From positions 16,896,715-16,960,714 of the forward strand of contig OX463829.1 in assembly GCA_949825045.1 (NCBI GenBank): a stretch of 64,000 nucleotides of DNA. Reading direction: 5' to 3'. Both the position numbers and the translations under genes were made by a program. Of the stretch, positions 21,990 through 32,949 are shown in pieces. Under the pieces are notes generated by a model that was not told where the DNA came from, ran no database searches, and worked only from the letters and a program-made list of their open reading frames with translations. The first letter of the stretch is position 1, and each line of letters opens with the position of its first letter. This DNA is from Argyresthia goedartella. Taxonomy: Eukaryota; Arthropoda; Insecta; Lepidoptera; Argyresthiidae.

Positions 21990-23612
21990 ATCTTTCATAG
22001 TTGTTAAACTATTGCCTATAGATATTGCCTTGAGATATATTAGAGATAAAAATTGTCTGATAAGTAATGTTAGGTACATGATGCGACTTCGAGATAGGGC
22101 TCATAAGATTTATAAACAATCTAAACTGGATTCGCATCGTCACGACTATAAATCACTAAAACATCTTGTTAGTGCTAATCTGCAAGCGGAGAAAGTGCCC
22201 TGTTTCAATGGAAACGTTAATAAACACTTGCGTAATCCGAAATTGTTATGGAAAAATCTGAGGGAAACCACATTATCTAACTTCAAGAAAACAACAGATC
22301 TACCTGACCACTTTGCTAAATCAGACGAAATTAATGGACTTTTTTTAATATTCCTGGGGTTAACTCTGTTAATATTAATATTTGAGTTCCACAGCCATGG
22401 CACAGCTGAGTTCTGTTTTCAACCTGTTAGTGAGAATAACGTCGGAAATGTCATTTGCAGGATAGGTTCTAACGCCTGTGGCGCAGATCAAATTACTATG
22501 AGCGTGATAGCGTTTACGCTACCACATACTCTTAAAATTATTACTGACATAGGTAGTAAATAAATCTCTTGCCACATCTACTTTCCGGATGCCCTGGAAA
22601 AATGTGGTCATACGACCTATCCCTAAAATCAATGATCCACAAAATGTATCGGATTTACGTCCAATCAGCATACTTCCTTTCATGTCTAAGATCTTAGAGA
22701 AAATAGTCTATAACCAGGTTGTTTCGGTTGCGGAGAGAAATAGCATTTTACCCAAGTTCCAATCAGGTTTTAGGAAGCAATTTAGCTTCACGACTGCGCT
22801 TCTAGATGTTGTAGACTACATTATTCGTTTCAAGATTCTGGAAATGGTACTATGCTTACGCTTTTAGATTTTTCCATGGCCTTCGATTATATTAATGTGA
22901 CTATGATGCCCAAAACTAAATTTCTATGGATTTGACACGTCTGCTGTGAGAGCGTTTGAGAGCTACCTCGGGGGTCGCAGTCAGTAGGTGGTACTGAGGA
23001 ATACCATTGGCAGTAGTGATCAATCACAAACCAAAATAACTAATATAGGTGTCCCTCGAGGGTAAATTCTTGGGCCCTTGTTGTTCATGATATATAGCGC
23101 TGACATGATTAAATGCATCGCTAATTGTAAATAACATATTTATGCTCACGACCTTCAGTTATATCTAGATTGGAATAAATATAATTTTGGTGATGCTATT
23201 AAGCCTATTAACGATGATTTGGGGAGAATATGCGCCTGGTTGTCATAGATCAGGAGTAACGTTTTGAAAAGCATGTTCTTAAGATAGTAAATGTCTGCTT
23301 ATATCGGCTTAGTATACTAAATAAAATAATATCATTCTTAAATAAACAGGCGAGAATATCACTGAGCGAGTCTCTAGTACTATCCAAATTAAACTACGGC
23401 ATAATAGTGTATGGGCCCTTTCCCCTCAAGCGCACTCAACGCCTGATTCAAAGAGTCCAAAATGCATGTGCCAGGTACTGTTTTACTATTCCTCCTCGTG
23501 GCCACGTTACATCTTACCTAAACAATGCAAACACCCTAAAGTTAGACGGAAGACAAAAACTACACCTTGCCTCGCTCCTATTTGGTGCGGTAAAGCGGGA
23601 AATACTGAAGTA
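21990..23612 (+). pseudogene. Non-LTR retrotransposon E (Jockey-type), left half
   Basis: Coding relic with an endonuclease/RT linker (RLRDRAHKIYKQSKLDSHRH, RNPKLLWKNLRET, LPDHFAKSDEING), RT entry PWKNVVIRPIPKINDPQNVS and DLRPISILPFMSKILEK at 22589 onward, QSGFRKQFSFTTALLDVVD, then degraded motifs A to C and a C-terminal segment PFPLKRTQRLIQRVQNACAR and KLHLASLLFGAVKREILKY at 23407-23612. Frames shift repeatedly. It breaks off at codon Y of KREILKY, where the Tc1-like element begins, and resumes at 25956. Confidence 0.85.
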
Positions 23613-23895
23613 CAATCGGCAAAGAAGTTCGGTTTGCAGGGCACACAAATGCCACTCTTTGTGTGCGTAACGTTGCGACACGAATCGCTGACTTGAATGT
23701 GTGTGCGTTACATTGGTCGTCACAGCACAGTCACAGATATTATAATACTGTCTGAGCATACAATCACTATGTGTCTTCGTTGAATATAAGACTAGTTTTT
23801 ACCGCTTCCTACAGAGTGGACGATAGCCCAACGGGTTAGATGCCAGACTAATGACTTTGAGGTATTGAGTTCGATCCTCTATCAAGGAGGGAAAA
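23613..23895 (+). repeat. Left terminal inverted repeat with inward tRNA-like block
   Basis: Starts with the shared TIR, in which GCACACAAA and TTTGTGTGC form a subterminal hairpin. At 23824 an A-box-like TAGCCCAACGGG is followed by a B-box-like AGTTCGATCC near 23869, about 45 nt apart, as in a tRNA gene. The block points toward the transposon interior. The paired block in the right end aligns with it (CGATAGCC, GGTTAGATGCC versus GGATTAGGTGCT, GTTCGATCC). Confidence 0.65.
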
Positions 23896-23967
23896 AGCAT
23901 GGTGATGTTTTTTTTTAGATACTTTTTTTTAATTATTATTGATCAGACCAAATATTTATTCTAGATT

Positions 23968-24077
23968 AAGGGCCGGTTTCACCACTGCTGATGAAGCCTA
24001 TCTGCCAGTTAAACTTAGATTTTTGTATGGCGTTATTTGACAGATAGGCTTTATCAGCATGTGGTGAAACCAGCCTT
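23968..24077. mobile_element. 110-bp MITE (GGCCGGTTTCACCAC type)
   Basis: Near-perfect hairpin: GGCCGGTTTCACCAC..GCTGATGA and GCCTATCTG on the left, and the complement CAGATAGGC.TTATCAGCA and GTGGTGAAACC on the right. TTA occurs on both flanks. Lies inside the Tc1-like transposon, which itself lies in LINE E. Confidence 0.85.
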
Positions 24078-24350
24078 ATTTTTTTCATAATAAAACAAAA
24101 TTATATTTCGTCCTAATAATAATTTATTACTAGTTTGTTATAATAAACTACACTTAATTTACTTATTTTAGTTTTAGTCAGACAAGGACAGATGTCGCAG
24201 TTGATGATATATAAGCTATGAATCAACATGCTAAGCAATTAGAAATTATGTGATAACTTCTAACCTGAAGTAGCAATAACATCATAGACATATAAATCAC
24301 CTTATCTTATGATAACACAAAGCTTTCACATATTAATGGTTATGTTTTAT

Positions 24351-25461
24351 TTAATATCTTAGTGGAGCTCCTTCTCTTACTATTATTTGTTGTAGTCTAC
24401 TTCTCATGCCAGTGACCATATTCCAACACATGTCAGTGCCTCGCATTATCTCCCAGGTTGAAGTAACAACTTCATCTAAATTAGACCTAGATCTCACATT
24501 CGATGGATCCCAATTGAGCACCATATGTCCCCATAGATTTTCGATGGGGTTTAAATCAGGGCTTTTAGAAGGCCAGTCAATAACTGTCAAGGATTCTTGC
24601 TTGTTAAACCATTCTTGCACAATATGGGCGCGATGCACAGCGCAATTGTCATGGACAAAGTATATATGCTCATCCGGATATACAGTTCGTACGGTTGGTA
24701 ACATGACGTTCTGTAAAATATCCAAGTATCCTTGAGCAGTGTTGCGAGCACTCACTTGCACTAATTCACCGGGGCCCATCGACGACATCCATCCCCAATA
24801 TCCCAAAGTAATACGGCCACTACACCTGCACGGTAGAATGTTTGCTAAACTATATCGTTCATTATTTCTTCTCCACAGTATTTTACGCCCATCCTTGTCT
24901 GATCTAAAAGTCTTTTCATCACTAAAAACAACAACATTATTACACCAATCAAAGTCCAAATATTCACGGGCAAACCGCACTCTGTCTTCACGATGCTCAT
25001 TAGACATCATAATCTTCTTCGCTGGTCTCCGACATCTTAAACCATCAGCTCGTAAGTGATTGCGAACTGTTTGTAGTGTTACATTATGAAGTGTCGCCGT
25101 AGACCGGGTGCTGGCAAACGGATTGCTGTTATGCGCTGCAATGATGTCGCGATGGCGATCAGATGCAGCTGTGTAGGCTACAGGCTGTGGGCCTGGTCGA
25201 CGACTTTCAACATGTCCAGAATCTGCATACCTATGAACCCACAGTTGCACTGTTCTTCTCTGTAAAATAAGAAAAAAATACAATGAAGTAGTAACACAAG
25301 GTATAATTATAATCATAATTTATAAAAAACCTTCAAATTTATTTTTTATATGCATAACTCACCGATATCATTAAACGTCGTGCTATCTCGCTAATTGAAA
25401 TGTTTTGTTCATACAAAACAATGATTTCCGCCTTTTTAAAAGTGGATAGATGACTTTCCAT
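24351..25461 (-). CDS. Tc1-like transposase, DD35E, with one intron
   Basis: Two exons on the minus strand: 25461-25363 (33 codons, MESHLSTFKKAEIIVLYEQN.. ending EIARRLMIS) and 25259-24351. The 103-nt intron has a GTGAGT donor and a TTATTTTACAG acceptor, both phase 0. Splicing fuses EIARRLMIS to RRTVQLWVHRY, a continuous helix-turn-helix as in Tc1 transposases. Unspliced, the frame would start only at 25316 with a hydrophobic non-family leader. Predicted length 335 aa, normal for the family. Catalytic residues: D147 in SDEKTF, D237 in VHDNCAVH, E273 in NPIENLW; I count 35 residues between the last two. WPSKSPDLNPIENLW is the family's C-terminal signature. No stop or frameshift seen. It would bind the TIRs and cut and paste the element at TA. 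Whether the flanking repeats are still recognised is unknown. Confidence 0.88.
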
Positions 25462-25689
25462 GATAGATAACAAATCTCAATCACAATTTACAAGGAACGA
25501 AATGCAATACAACTAATGCTGAGAGCGCGCAGACGCAAAACAATTTTAAAGAGGGTAGCTGTTACATTTTAAATAAAGAAGGTAGACTATGGCCTTTTTA
25601 CCGGGCAAGTTTACAACTCTTCGAACTCTAGTTTGGTTAAACAATTGTAATCAATTTATATTCGATGCTATGTGAATTTAATAATACTC

Positions 25690-25955
25690 GTAGCTTCTAA
25701 AAAATAATTTCCTTTGAGGGATCGAACCTTTATCTACATATCGTAATTCTAGCACCTAATCCACTAGGCTATCGACTACTTTGCATAAAGCTGTGAAAAC
25801 TTGCGTCATAATCAATGAATGTATGGGATCAGAAAAACGCACACAGACGCGACATTAACACGAATACTGTGTTAGTGTGCATTGCTAATCGTAGCTATTG
25901 GCAACGTTACGCACACAAAGACTGGTGTTTGTGTGCCCTGCAAACCGATCTTCTG
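25690..25955 (-). repeat. Right terminal inverted repeat with inward tRNA-like block
   Basis: Read inward on the minus strand from 25955: CAGAAGATCGGTTTGCAGGG then CACACAAA..TCTTTGTGTGCGTAACGTTG. The tRNA-like block has an A-box-like TAGCCTAGTGGA starting at 25771 and a B-box GGTTCGATCCC near 25720. The A-box lies about 185 nt from the end, compared with about 210 on the left (of which 9 are a left-specific insertion). Confidence 0.65.
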
Positions 25956-26665
25956 TACCTATATGATAGTTGAATTGGCAACGTTCGTACCATCACGCCA
26001 GGACCGCAACTAGCCTACTGTCGATCCCCCGTCGAGGGACTGCTGCATTTCGGGGCAGTTTCAGATATCTGGCAACGAAGTGCTGGAACAATCTGCCACC
26101 ACCAATATGCAACCTAAAATCTTTAGCTCAATTTAAAATCATGTGTAGGCAGCACTTCCTAACACTGCAGAAGTCAGATGTCTGACTGAGACCCGATAAG
26201 CGCTTGCGTTGGTTGCATGCTTTAGTTGGTAACAAAAACTTGAAAAATAAAATGTCGTCGTTTTCCAAAGTCGGATGACACATTTTACTTCTATGTTTTG
26301 TACACACACCTATTTTATGAACTTATCTACTATCTATTTACTTTTTACTGACAATTTTATTTATTAATTATTACCATCCTTTAATACACAAGTAATTAGT
26401 TTATTTGACACCCACCCATATTATAACCCACATATATTATTTTCCGCGCACTATTTTAGGTACCGGCAGAACACGAGCGTGTAGGACTTGCTGCAAGTCC
26501 TGCAGCAGATGCTGAGTCGGAACCCATTCGCTGTTGCGTTATACACTGCGTGGTGGATCTGGTCATATTCTTTGGATGGCCTTTACTTTTTTAATTATTT
26601 ACTATGTGTTGTGTAAAATAACAGTTCGATTAAACGGAATTATTATTATTATTATTATTAAACGC
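25956..26665 (+). pseudogene. Non-LTR retrotransposon E, right half and 3' tail
   Basis: Resumes the LINE E ORF2 C-terminus: LNWQRSYHHARTATSLLSIP, RRGTAAFRGSFRYLATKCWN and NLPPPICNLKSLAQFKIM, with a stop at 26185. The 3' UTR runs to a (TTA)n tail at about 26638-26660. The 5' boundary is the Tc1 right end. The frame across the junction matches the left half once the transposon is removed. Confidence 0.85.
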
Positions 26666-26669
26666 ATAA

Positions 26670-27285
26670 CGCCCATCCATGAACAAGATGTCAAACTCAT
26701 CTGTGTAACTCTGATAATTTTTATGCCATGGAATGGAATGTGGAATTTCGTCAATGTTCGATGTTTCCTATTTTTTATTCATTAATAGGTAAATTTAAAG
26801 CATTTATCAAAATTTTATGTTTGAGTATTTAAACTAGTGTCGACACTGAACGTGGTAACCTGCACAGAGTGATTTTTTCAGAATATCTTGAAATGTGATC
26901 AAGAGACCTTTATTTGACTGTAGCTTGTTGGTATACCTGAAGGAGGAAGGAGCATGTAAAGTTACACCGTAGCTACCTAGGAGATTTAAATCGTAGAGCC
27001 GTAACAGAATACTAACTAGAACTAGCTCCGACAGCTGTTGTACGTTGTTGTTTCATGAAGTACAGTCGGCGACGGCATGATTTTTTATAATAAAGTTAAT
27101 TAATTATCAACAATACTATTGTAAAAAGATTACAACAAGCAAAAGTTAAAAACAGTAACGATTAAAAGTTAACAATTTAGTCATTAATAATTTTTAATTT
27201 ACAGATTTGTATTGTTTCAGTTGGATTAGGTATAAGTTTAGGTATTCTATATCGCTAATATCACTTATATTGCTTGTGTCTATAT
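26670..27285. other. No gene recognised
   Basis: AT-rich sequence with no domain-bearing frame. It leads into the duplicated LINE fragments. Confidence 0.45.
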
Positions 27286-27289
27286 TGCA

Positions 27290-27812
27290 GATGCTGCTAT
27301 CGGCGATTTTTGCGATTTTTGCACCTGTTGAAGGCATTTGATTGTGTTGATCATGGTAATGAAATTCAACAAAGGGATTTAATCAATTAGAAATCAAGCG
27401 TTGGTTGCACTAAGATTAACATTTAAGCAATATAATTCAAAGGACAGCAATCAACGCCGATAAATCTGATGGTTCGGGTGTAAAATTGACGTTCCTCAAG
27501 GTTCCACAGACAAGGGTTTTGGAGGGCCCTTGCTGGATTATAATTGAAGTTTTTCGCATTTTGATTAAAATCTTATTAATTAGAATTTAAAAGGGTTTTT
27601 TTTAATTCTTCACGCAAATGTATTTTCCATAAATTCACCAATAGAACACAATTCACACGTAGATATTCAAAAAACACGTGATTTGGACAAACCTAGCTGG
27701 GCTCATACCCGCCCGCATTTTACCTCTTATTAAATATACTAATGAAAACACTCGCGTTGTCGCGGCATCACCTTTTGACCAACAGTTCTCGCGTAGCAGT
27801 AAGATGAGTTGC
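27290..27812 (+). pseudogene. LINE fragment, duplicated block copy 1
   Basis: Degenerate RT: a motif-A-like VEGI.LC/KAFDCVDH segment at about 27325-27350 (original form LSKAFDCVDH), then at 27480-27530 a corrupted motif-B VPQ(G)..LEGP. It continues non-coding to TTCTCGCG..GAGTTGCTGGTGAC at 27812. The same order recurs at 27855-28890. Confidence 0.65.
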
Positions 27813-27854
27813 TGGTGACTGAATAATATAATAATATTACATAACAATCGGATA

Positions 27855-28890
27855 TGAAGGCTGCTATCGGCGTTTTTTGCGATCTGTCGAAGGCATTTGA
27901 TTATGTTGATCATAGTAATGAAATTAAATAAAGGGATTATATCAATTAGAAATCAAGCATTGGTGCTACTAAGATCACTTTTAAGCAATAAAATAGCAAT
28001 AAAAAAAGCAATAAAAACTTATGTGTAGTACAGCGGGCTTGCAACTAGAATTATTATTAAAGAATTTTATCTACACACGTATCATAAACCCTCTTTACTG
28101 CGTTCAAAAACCGCACGTTAGGATCAGCATTATGTTAAACTACTTGGTAAAAACTCGTTTAGTATCTGGAAAACTACACAGTATGGTCATTATGTGTAGT
28201 TTTTCTACATATAATGACATTCAAATTTAGAACGCCGACGCCCACCCGCGTGCCGACCCTAGTTTGTTTGTGAAGTTGGTACTGACATTCAAATTTCGAA
28301 CGCCGACGCCCGCCCGAGAAGTTTGTACTACAGAACAAGTTAAACAATTGCAGAGCCACAATGCCGGTCAATCATGCGGTTCCTGAACACAGCAAAGAGA
28401 GCTTAAGATATGTTTGTAGATAAACTAGTGTATGTAACTGTACATAATTAGGCATTATGCAGCAGTCACATAAACTACTATAAGTAATCTGCATTGTTGT
28501 ATAGACCTTAATAAATAAATAAAATAAAATTCAAAGGACGGCTATCAACGCCGATAAATCTGAATGTGCGAGGGTAAAATTGACTTTCCTCAAGGTTCCA
28601 CAGACAAGGGTTTTGGAGGGCCCTTGCTGGATTCTAATTGAAGTTGTTCACATTTTGATTAGAATCATTTTTTTTATTTCTTCACGCAAATGTATTTTCC
28701 ATAAATTAACCAGTAGGACACAATGCACACGTAGATATTCAAAAAACACATTATTTGGACCAACATAGCTGGGCTTAAACTCGCCCGCATTCGAACCAGT
28801 TATTAAATATTCTAATGAAAACGCGCGTTGTCTCGGAGTCACCTTTTGACCAAAGTTCTCGCGAGGCAGTTACTTGAGTTGCTGGTGACA
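27855..28890 (+). pseudogene. LINE fragment, duplicated block copy 2 (split by MITE)
   Basis: Starts MKAAIGVFCDLSKAFDYVDH (RT motif A). It is interrupted near 28020-28520 by a MITE-type repeat, then resumes as ACGGCTATCAACGCCGATAA and LTFLKVPQTRVLEGP, closely parallel to 27450-27530. It keeps the same downstream non-coding block: TTCTTCACGCAAATGTATTT and CACACGTAGATATTCAAAAA, ending GAGTTGCTGGTGAC at about 28890. The two blocks are direct repeats, roughly 85-90% alike by eye. Confidence 0.7.
28060..28480. repeat. MITE-like repeat M, copy 1
   Basis: Left end TTATCTACACACGTATCATA, right arm AAGATATGTTTGTAGATAAA (inverted, 28405-28426), then a tail GTGTATGTAACTGTACATAA through GCAGTCACATAAACTACT. 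The interior holds two direct copies of GACATTCAAATTT(A/C)GAACGCCGACGCCC and a hairpin GTGTAGTTTTTCTACATA. Other copies are at 43437-43910 (opposite orientation) and 61905-62395. Confidence 0.75.
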
Positions 28891-29140
28891 CGTCTTTGTA
28901 AAATTCGACCGTCAAATGTAAAAATCAAAAGCTCCAACGTTGGATATTGGTACATGATTTTAGTACAAATGACAACAGATATTGCAACGGTGGAAAACAG
29001 CATCGGCCATTTTGGATACCTATCGCCATCATGACTCATTCCGACTCTCTGCTGCGTGAAATCGTGAAAATGCCATTAAACCACAGACTTGAATTATATC
29101 GATGCATTAAACCTACCATTCTTAACTCAGGATAGGTTAC
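28891..29140. other. No gene recognised
   Basis: Short frames on both strands; the plus frame HSDSLLREIVKMPLNHRLEL and YRCIKPTILNSG may be a coding relic, but I cannot assign it to a family. Confidence 0.3.
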
Positions 29141-29144
29141 TTCC

Positions 29145-29330
29145 TGGGCAGTCTTGTGGCTACTCCCTAGAGTGTTTTTTATGAGCCGGAGGCGCTGCGG
29201 AGCGCGGCGGCCGCGTGCCGGTGAGGAGCAGGCCAGACGGCGTGTGTGGGAGCCTGCGACGAGCTGCACGGGGACAGTCGCCGCGCTACGTGGCGCCGGA
29301 GCAGTAGCAATAGTCATAAATATGGGTTTT
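29145..29330. repeat. GC-rich interspersed repeat G, copy 2
   Basis: Parallels 14420-14480: CAGTCTTGTGGCTACTCCC, AGTGTTTTTTATGAGCCGGA and GGCGCTGCGGAGCGCGG. Ends near the CATAAATATGGG stretch. GC-rich and without a domain-bearing frame. Confidence 0.5.
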
Positions 29331-30231
29331 CAGGGGATCCCCCTGGTACCTTTTTTTCCTATTTCCCCCTCTACATCACTTGTTAATGCAAAAAAGTAGA
29401 CATTTTCTTTAATCTTTGGACCCCCCTACATGAAAACTATGGCTTTCCTCAAAGGGGAAATTGTAGGGGGGACTACCCTCCCTCTCCCCTCCGCTCACCC
29501 CCCTCCTCCCCTCTAAATTCGTGCGTACTTATATAAAATATTACCCATATCGTATGTCCGTTCATCCGTCCCATTGCGGCGCATTAGATACAGGTCAATT
29601 CAATTTTTTTTTTTTTTTTAATTTCAAAGTTCGTTTATTTAAATGCAATTTACAGATTTGTGCGCACAGAATACAGAGTGACACCTAACATAAATGTAGA
29701 ATTATGTGCTACAGGCTAAATACACCTTCTAAGACTTAATAAATGGTATGTATATGTGTCTCTTTGAATCTTATCTTAAATTCTGGTTGGTGACCGATGA
29801 GGGTACATTTAGATAATGACAATTTCGTATATTGTTCATTTTGTGGCGTCCAAGAATTAAAATAAATACACTCTTCAGACTAGTTAGACTGGAGATTTAC
29901 TTGGGTTTTGTAGGAGAAATATCTTTTATAATCGTGGGGAAAGCTAGGTGTTGTGGCCGGGTGATGCGCATGCGCGTGATATATGAATATAACACAATAC
30001 CGGCAGGTAAGGGCCCATGCAAATCATAGAGCCACAATCACTAATTGACGCACAGAATGCTAGGCATACGTTTTAGGCATTTGGTACGATATGCCCGCAA
30101 GATATAGCACTATACAGATTATTAACCATAACATAAACAGTGGGCACTATTATCCAGTGAACAATATTACATATTGAACTGCGCGGCGGCGCCCGGGCCG
30201 AGCAAGCGACGCGCGAAAACAAAGAGCTGCG

Positions 30232-32940
30232 TCATAGCTCGCTCAGGATCAAGTGATGAGGCAACTTGTATCGATTATATCTATCGATGTAGTTGACATT
30301 ATGGTAGCGGGTTTGTGCGATCAGCGAGACAAGTTCATTTTCATGGGAAGGAGTTTTGTGAAGATAGAAGCGTTTCGTCTGCTTAAGTATGAAGTCACTT
30401 AGGGAAGACAGTTTTATTCGATTGTGAAGTTTGGTTAGGTTAGTGCAGAAGGGAGTATTAAATGAGATTTTTACAGCTTTGTTTTGCACGACTTGAAGTT
30501 TCGCGTAATTCGTTTTGCAGGTTCCACTCCAGACAGGGCAAGCGTAGGTTAAGCATGGCCTGATAAGGGTGCAGTATATGCTTAGCTTGGTGGCTGGGCT
30601 CAAGCAGCTTTTTCTGTTGAAGATGGGACTAAGAGCACCCATGGCTTTGATACCCTTGGACCGGGTTATCTCAGTATGTTTCGACCAGTTAAGTTTGGTA
30701 TCTAGATGGACCCCTAGGTATTTAACCGAGGGTTGCCATTCAATAGGATGGCCACATATAAGAAGCTGTCTGTCGGGTGGTTTTCGTGCCCTTGTAAACA
30801 TTATCGCCTCTGTTTTTGTTTCGTTGAGCTTTAGTTTCCACTTAGTAAAATAGTCATGTAGGCCGATAAGTGAGAGTTGGAGCCTGCTTATGACAAGATC
30901 GATGTCACTTGAGGAAGTCAGGGAAGCAGTATCGTCTGCGAAACAAGCGAGTTTGGTACGCGTTTGTACCGGGATGTCGTTTATAAACATAAGAAAGAGG
31001 TAGGGACCTAGAATTGAGCCCTTTGGGACTCCAGCAGGAATAATTTGATAACCAGAGTGAACATCACCGATCGAAACGAAGAACTGTCGATTTTTTAAGT
31101 AGCTGTGTATTAACTTGACTAGGGGAAGGGGAGTCTCATACAATATAAGTTTATGTAATAGGCCATGGTGCCAGACGGTGTCAAACGCCTTTTCCAGGTC
31201 CAACAGGAACATCCCGGTGGACTGGTTAAGGTTGAGGTGGTGACTAACATGATCCGCAACGCGGGCAAGTTGTTGGGTCGTGGAGTGGTGTTTACGAAAA
31301 CCAAATTGCTCGTTTCTTATCAGGTGGGTAGTGGAGGTCTGTAGGCGCTTGTATATTAGAGATTCGAAGAGCTTGCTAAGTGAGGACAAGAGACTAATGG
31401 GTCTATAGCTGGAGCCAATGGAGTCGTCCTTGCCATTTTTTGTACCGCGATAACTTTAGCTACTTTCCAGGGATTCGGAAAATATGCAAGCATGAGGCAT
31501 CCATTAAAAATTTTGACGAGGTAAACAACGGCTTTTCGGGAGATGTTCTTTAGAAGAATATTGTGGAGGTTATCAGGGCCTGGTGCTTTGCGTCGCTTAA
31601 GGTATCGAAGGTGTTTTACGATTTCATTAGGGCGAATAGGGCAAGAAAGAGACGTTGGTAAGTAGTCGTGAATTTTTCTGACAGATGATGACACCGTGGA
31701 TTCCGTGACGCCGCTTTGCCAGTCTTTAGTTAGACACATGTTGTTATGAAATGCTTTTGCCAGGACTTCACATTGTTCGTCTGTGTTTTTTGTTAGGCTG
31801 TAGGTATTGGTATCCCTTTTTAGTGGGGGAATTGAAGTTACCTTGGAGCGCAAGGACTTAGCTAGGCGCCACAAGTCAGATGAGGGGTGATCAACTTTAG
31901 CTAGTTTCGAATTCCAGATGCGGTCATTGTGATTTTTTATGGACATGTTGACGTTTTCTTGGATGCTGTTGATTTTTGATCGAATATGGCGCCGAATGAT
32001 AGGGTTAGGTTCGCTTTGTTCAAGTCTGCGTAGCCTGTTTTTAATTTTAATTTGCTTTCGTATTTCGTGAGGCAGAGGTGTAGTTTTGTAGTTTGTTGTC
32101 CCTTTTGGGACGGACTTTTCTCTGACTTCGGTCAGAACGTTTGTTAGCAGCTGTATTCCTTCGTCAATATCCGAGGAACTTTTGAAAGTTTGGGAGCTAA
32201 GTGTTATGTTCGTGTCCAGATAGGATCGAAACTCCTTCCAGTTTGCCTCACCATAGCGATAGAAGGTATGATTCTTTCTAGGGATAGAACCATACAAGCA
32301 GAAATGAACAGGTAAATGGTTACACGAAAGCGCAGGGATGGTACGCATATTTGAGATCGAATCAATATTAATACTGAGGGCTAGGTCAGGAGTCGTCGGC
32401 ATATATTCCTTGTTGTAGTGGACTAGAGTAGGAGTGGGCGGGGCGTGAATGAGGTAATCATTTGAAAGCTTATGGCTAAATACGAATTTCCCGTGCAGGT
32501 TAGTCTTTGGGCACTTCCAGTGTCTATGTTGGGCATTGAGGTCACCCGTAATGATCACATGGGGACCTAGTTTGCATAAGGAGTCAAGATCTTGGGAACA
32601 GAAAGTTTTGTTAGGGGATTGGTAGCAAGAAATAAGTGTGATTTTCTTGTCTGACATAGTGAGTTCGACTCCCACAGCTTCTAGGCAATTTGTTTTCGGG
32701 ATACGAATCGGAGAATGGTTTATATCTGACTTAACAAGTATTGCAACACCCTGACCTTCACCGGACGACAGCTTGTCTTGACGATGGCACGTGTAACCCG
32801 GCGTACTTAGCGTGGAATTTCCAGATAACTTGGTCTCGCTGACGGCTATAATATCGATAGAAAGATCAGAGGATGCTAAATGTAAAAGTTCATGTATTTT
32901 AGGCCGGACGCCGTCGGCGTTCCAGTAGAGGATATGTAAC
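30232..32940 (-). pseudogene. LINE D ORF2 (APE endonuclease + reverse transcriptase), frameshifted
   Basis: ORF1 stop and an ATG overlap as TAATG near 32949, but that ATG is one base out of frame with the endonuclease. The endonuclease frame begins KLHILYWNADGVRPKIHELL. Endonuclease motifs: VSETKLSG, ISCYQSPN, ITGDLNAQHRHW (catalytic D/N) and a CNHLPVHF block. After a linker the RT has RKAPGPDNLHN, then a 1-nt loss at about 31435-31441, then YRPISLLSSLSKLFE, EQFGFRKHHSTTQQL, FLLDLEKAFDTVWH (motif A), GVPKGSILGPYLFLMFIND (motif B), ACFADDTA (motif C) and KYLGVHLDTKLNW (thumb-side), ending in KLPHHLILSEL. In living relatives the protein nicks target DNA and primes reverse transcription. Here at least two 1-nt shifts break it. 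Confidence 0.9.
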
Positions 32941-32949
32941 TTATTTTCA

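Larger units (their letters stand above)
23613..25955 (-). mobile_element. Tc1-like transposon with long, tRNA-like TIRs
   Basis: 2343-bp element flanked by TA (23611-23612 and 25956-25957). Removing the element and one TA rejoins the LINE E codons K-Y and L-Y-D-x-L-N-W-Q-R, so the insertion site is exact. The ends share CGGTTTGCAGGGCACACAAA and TCTTTGTGTGCGTAACGTTG; the left end carries about 9 extra nt after its first CA. Similarity continues in diverged form for about 280 nt and includes a tRNA-like block at each end. The transposase lies on the minus strand. A 110-bp MITE is inserted near the left end. Confidence 0.88.
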
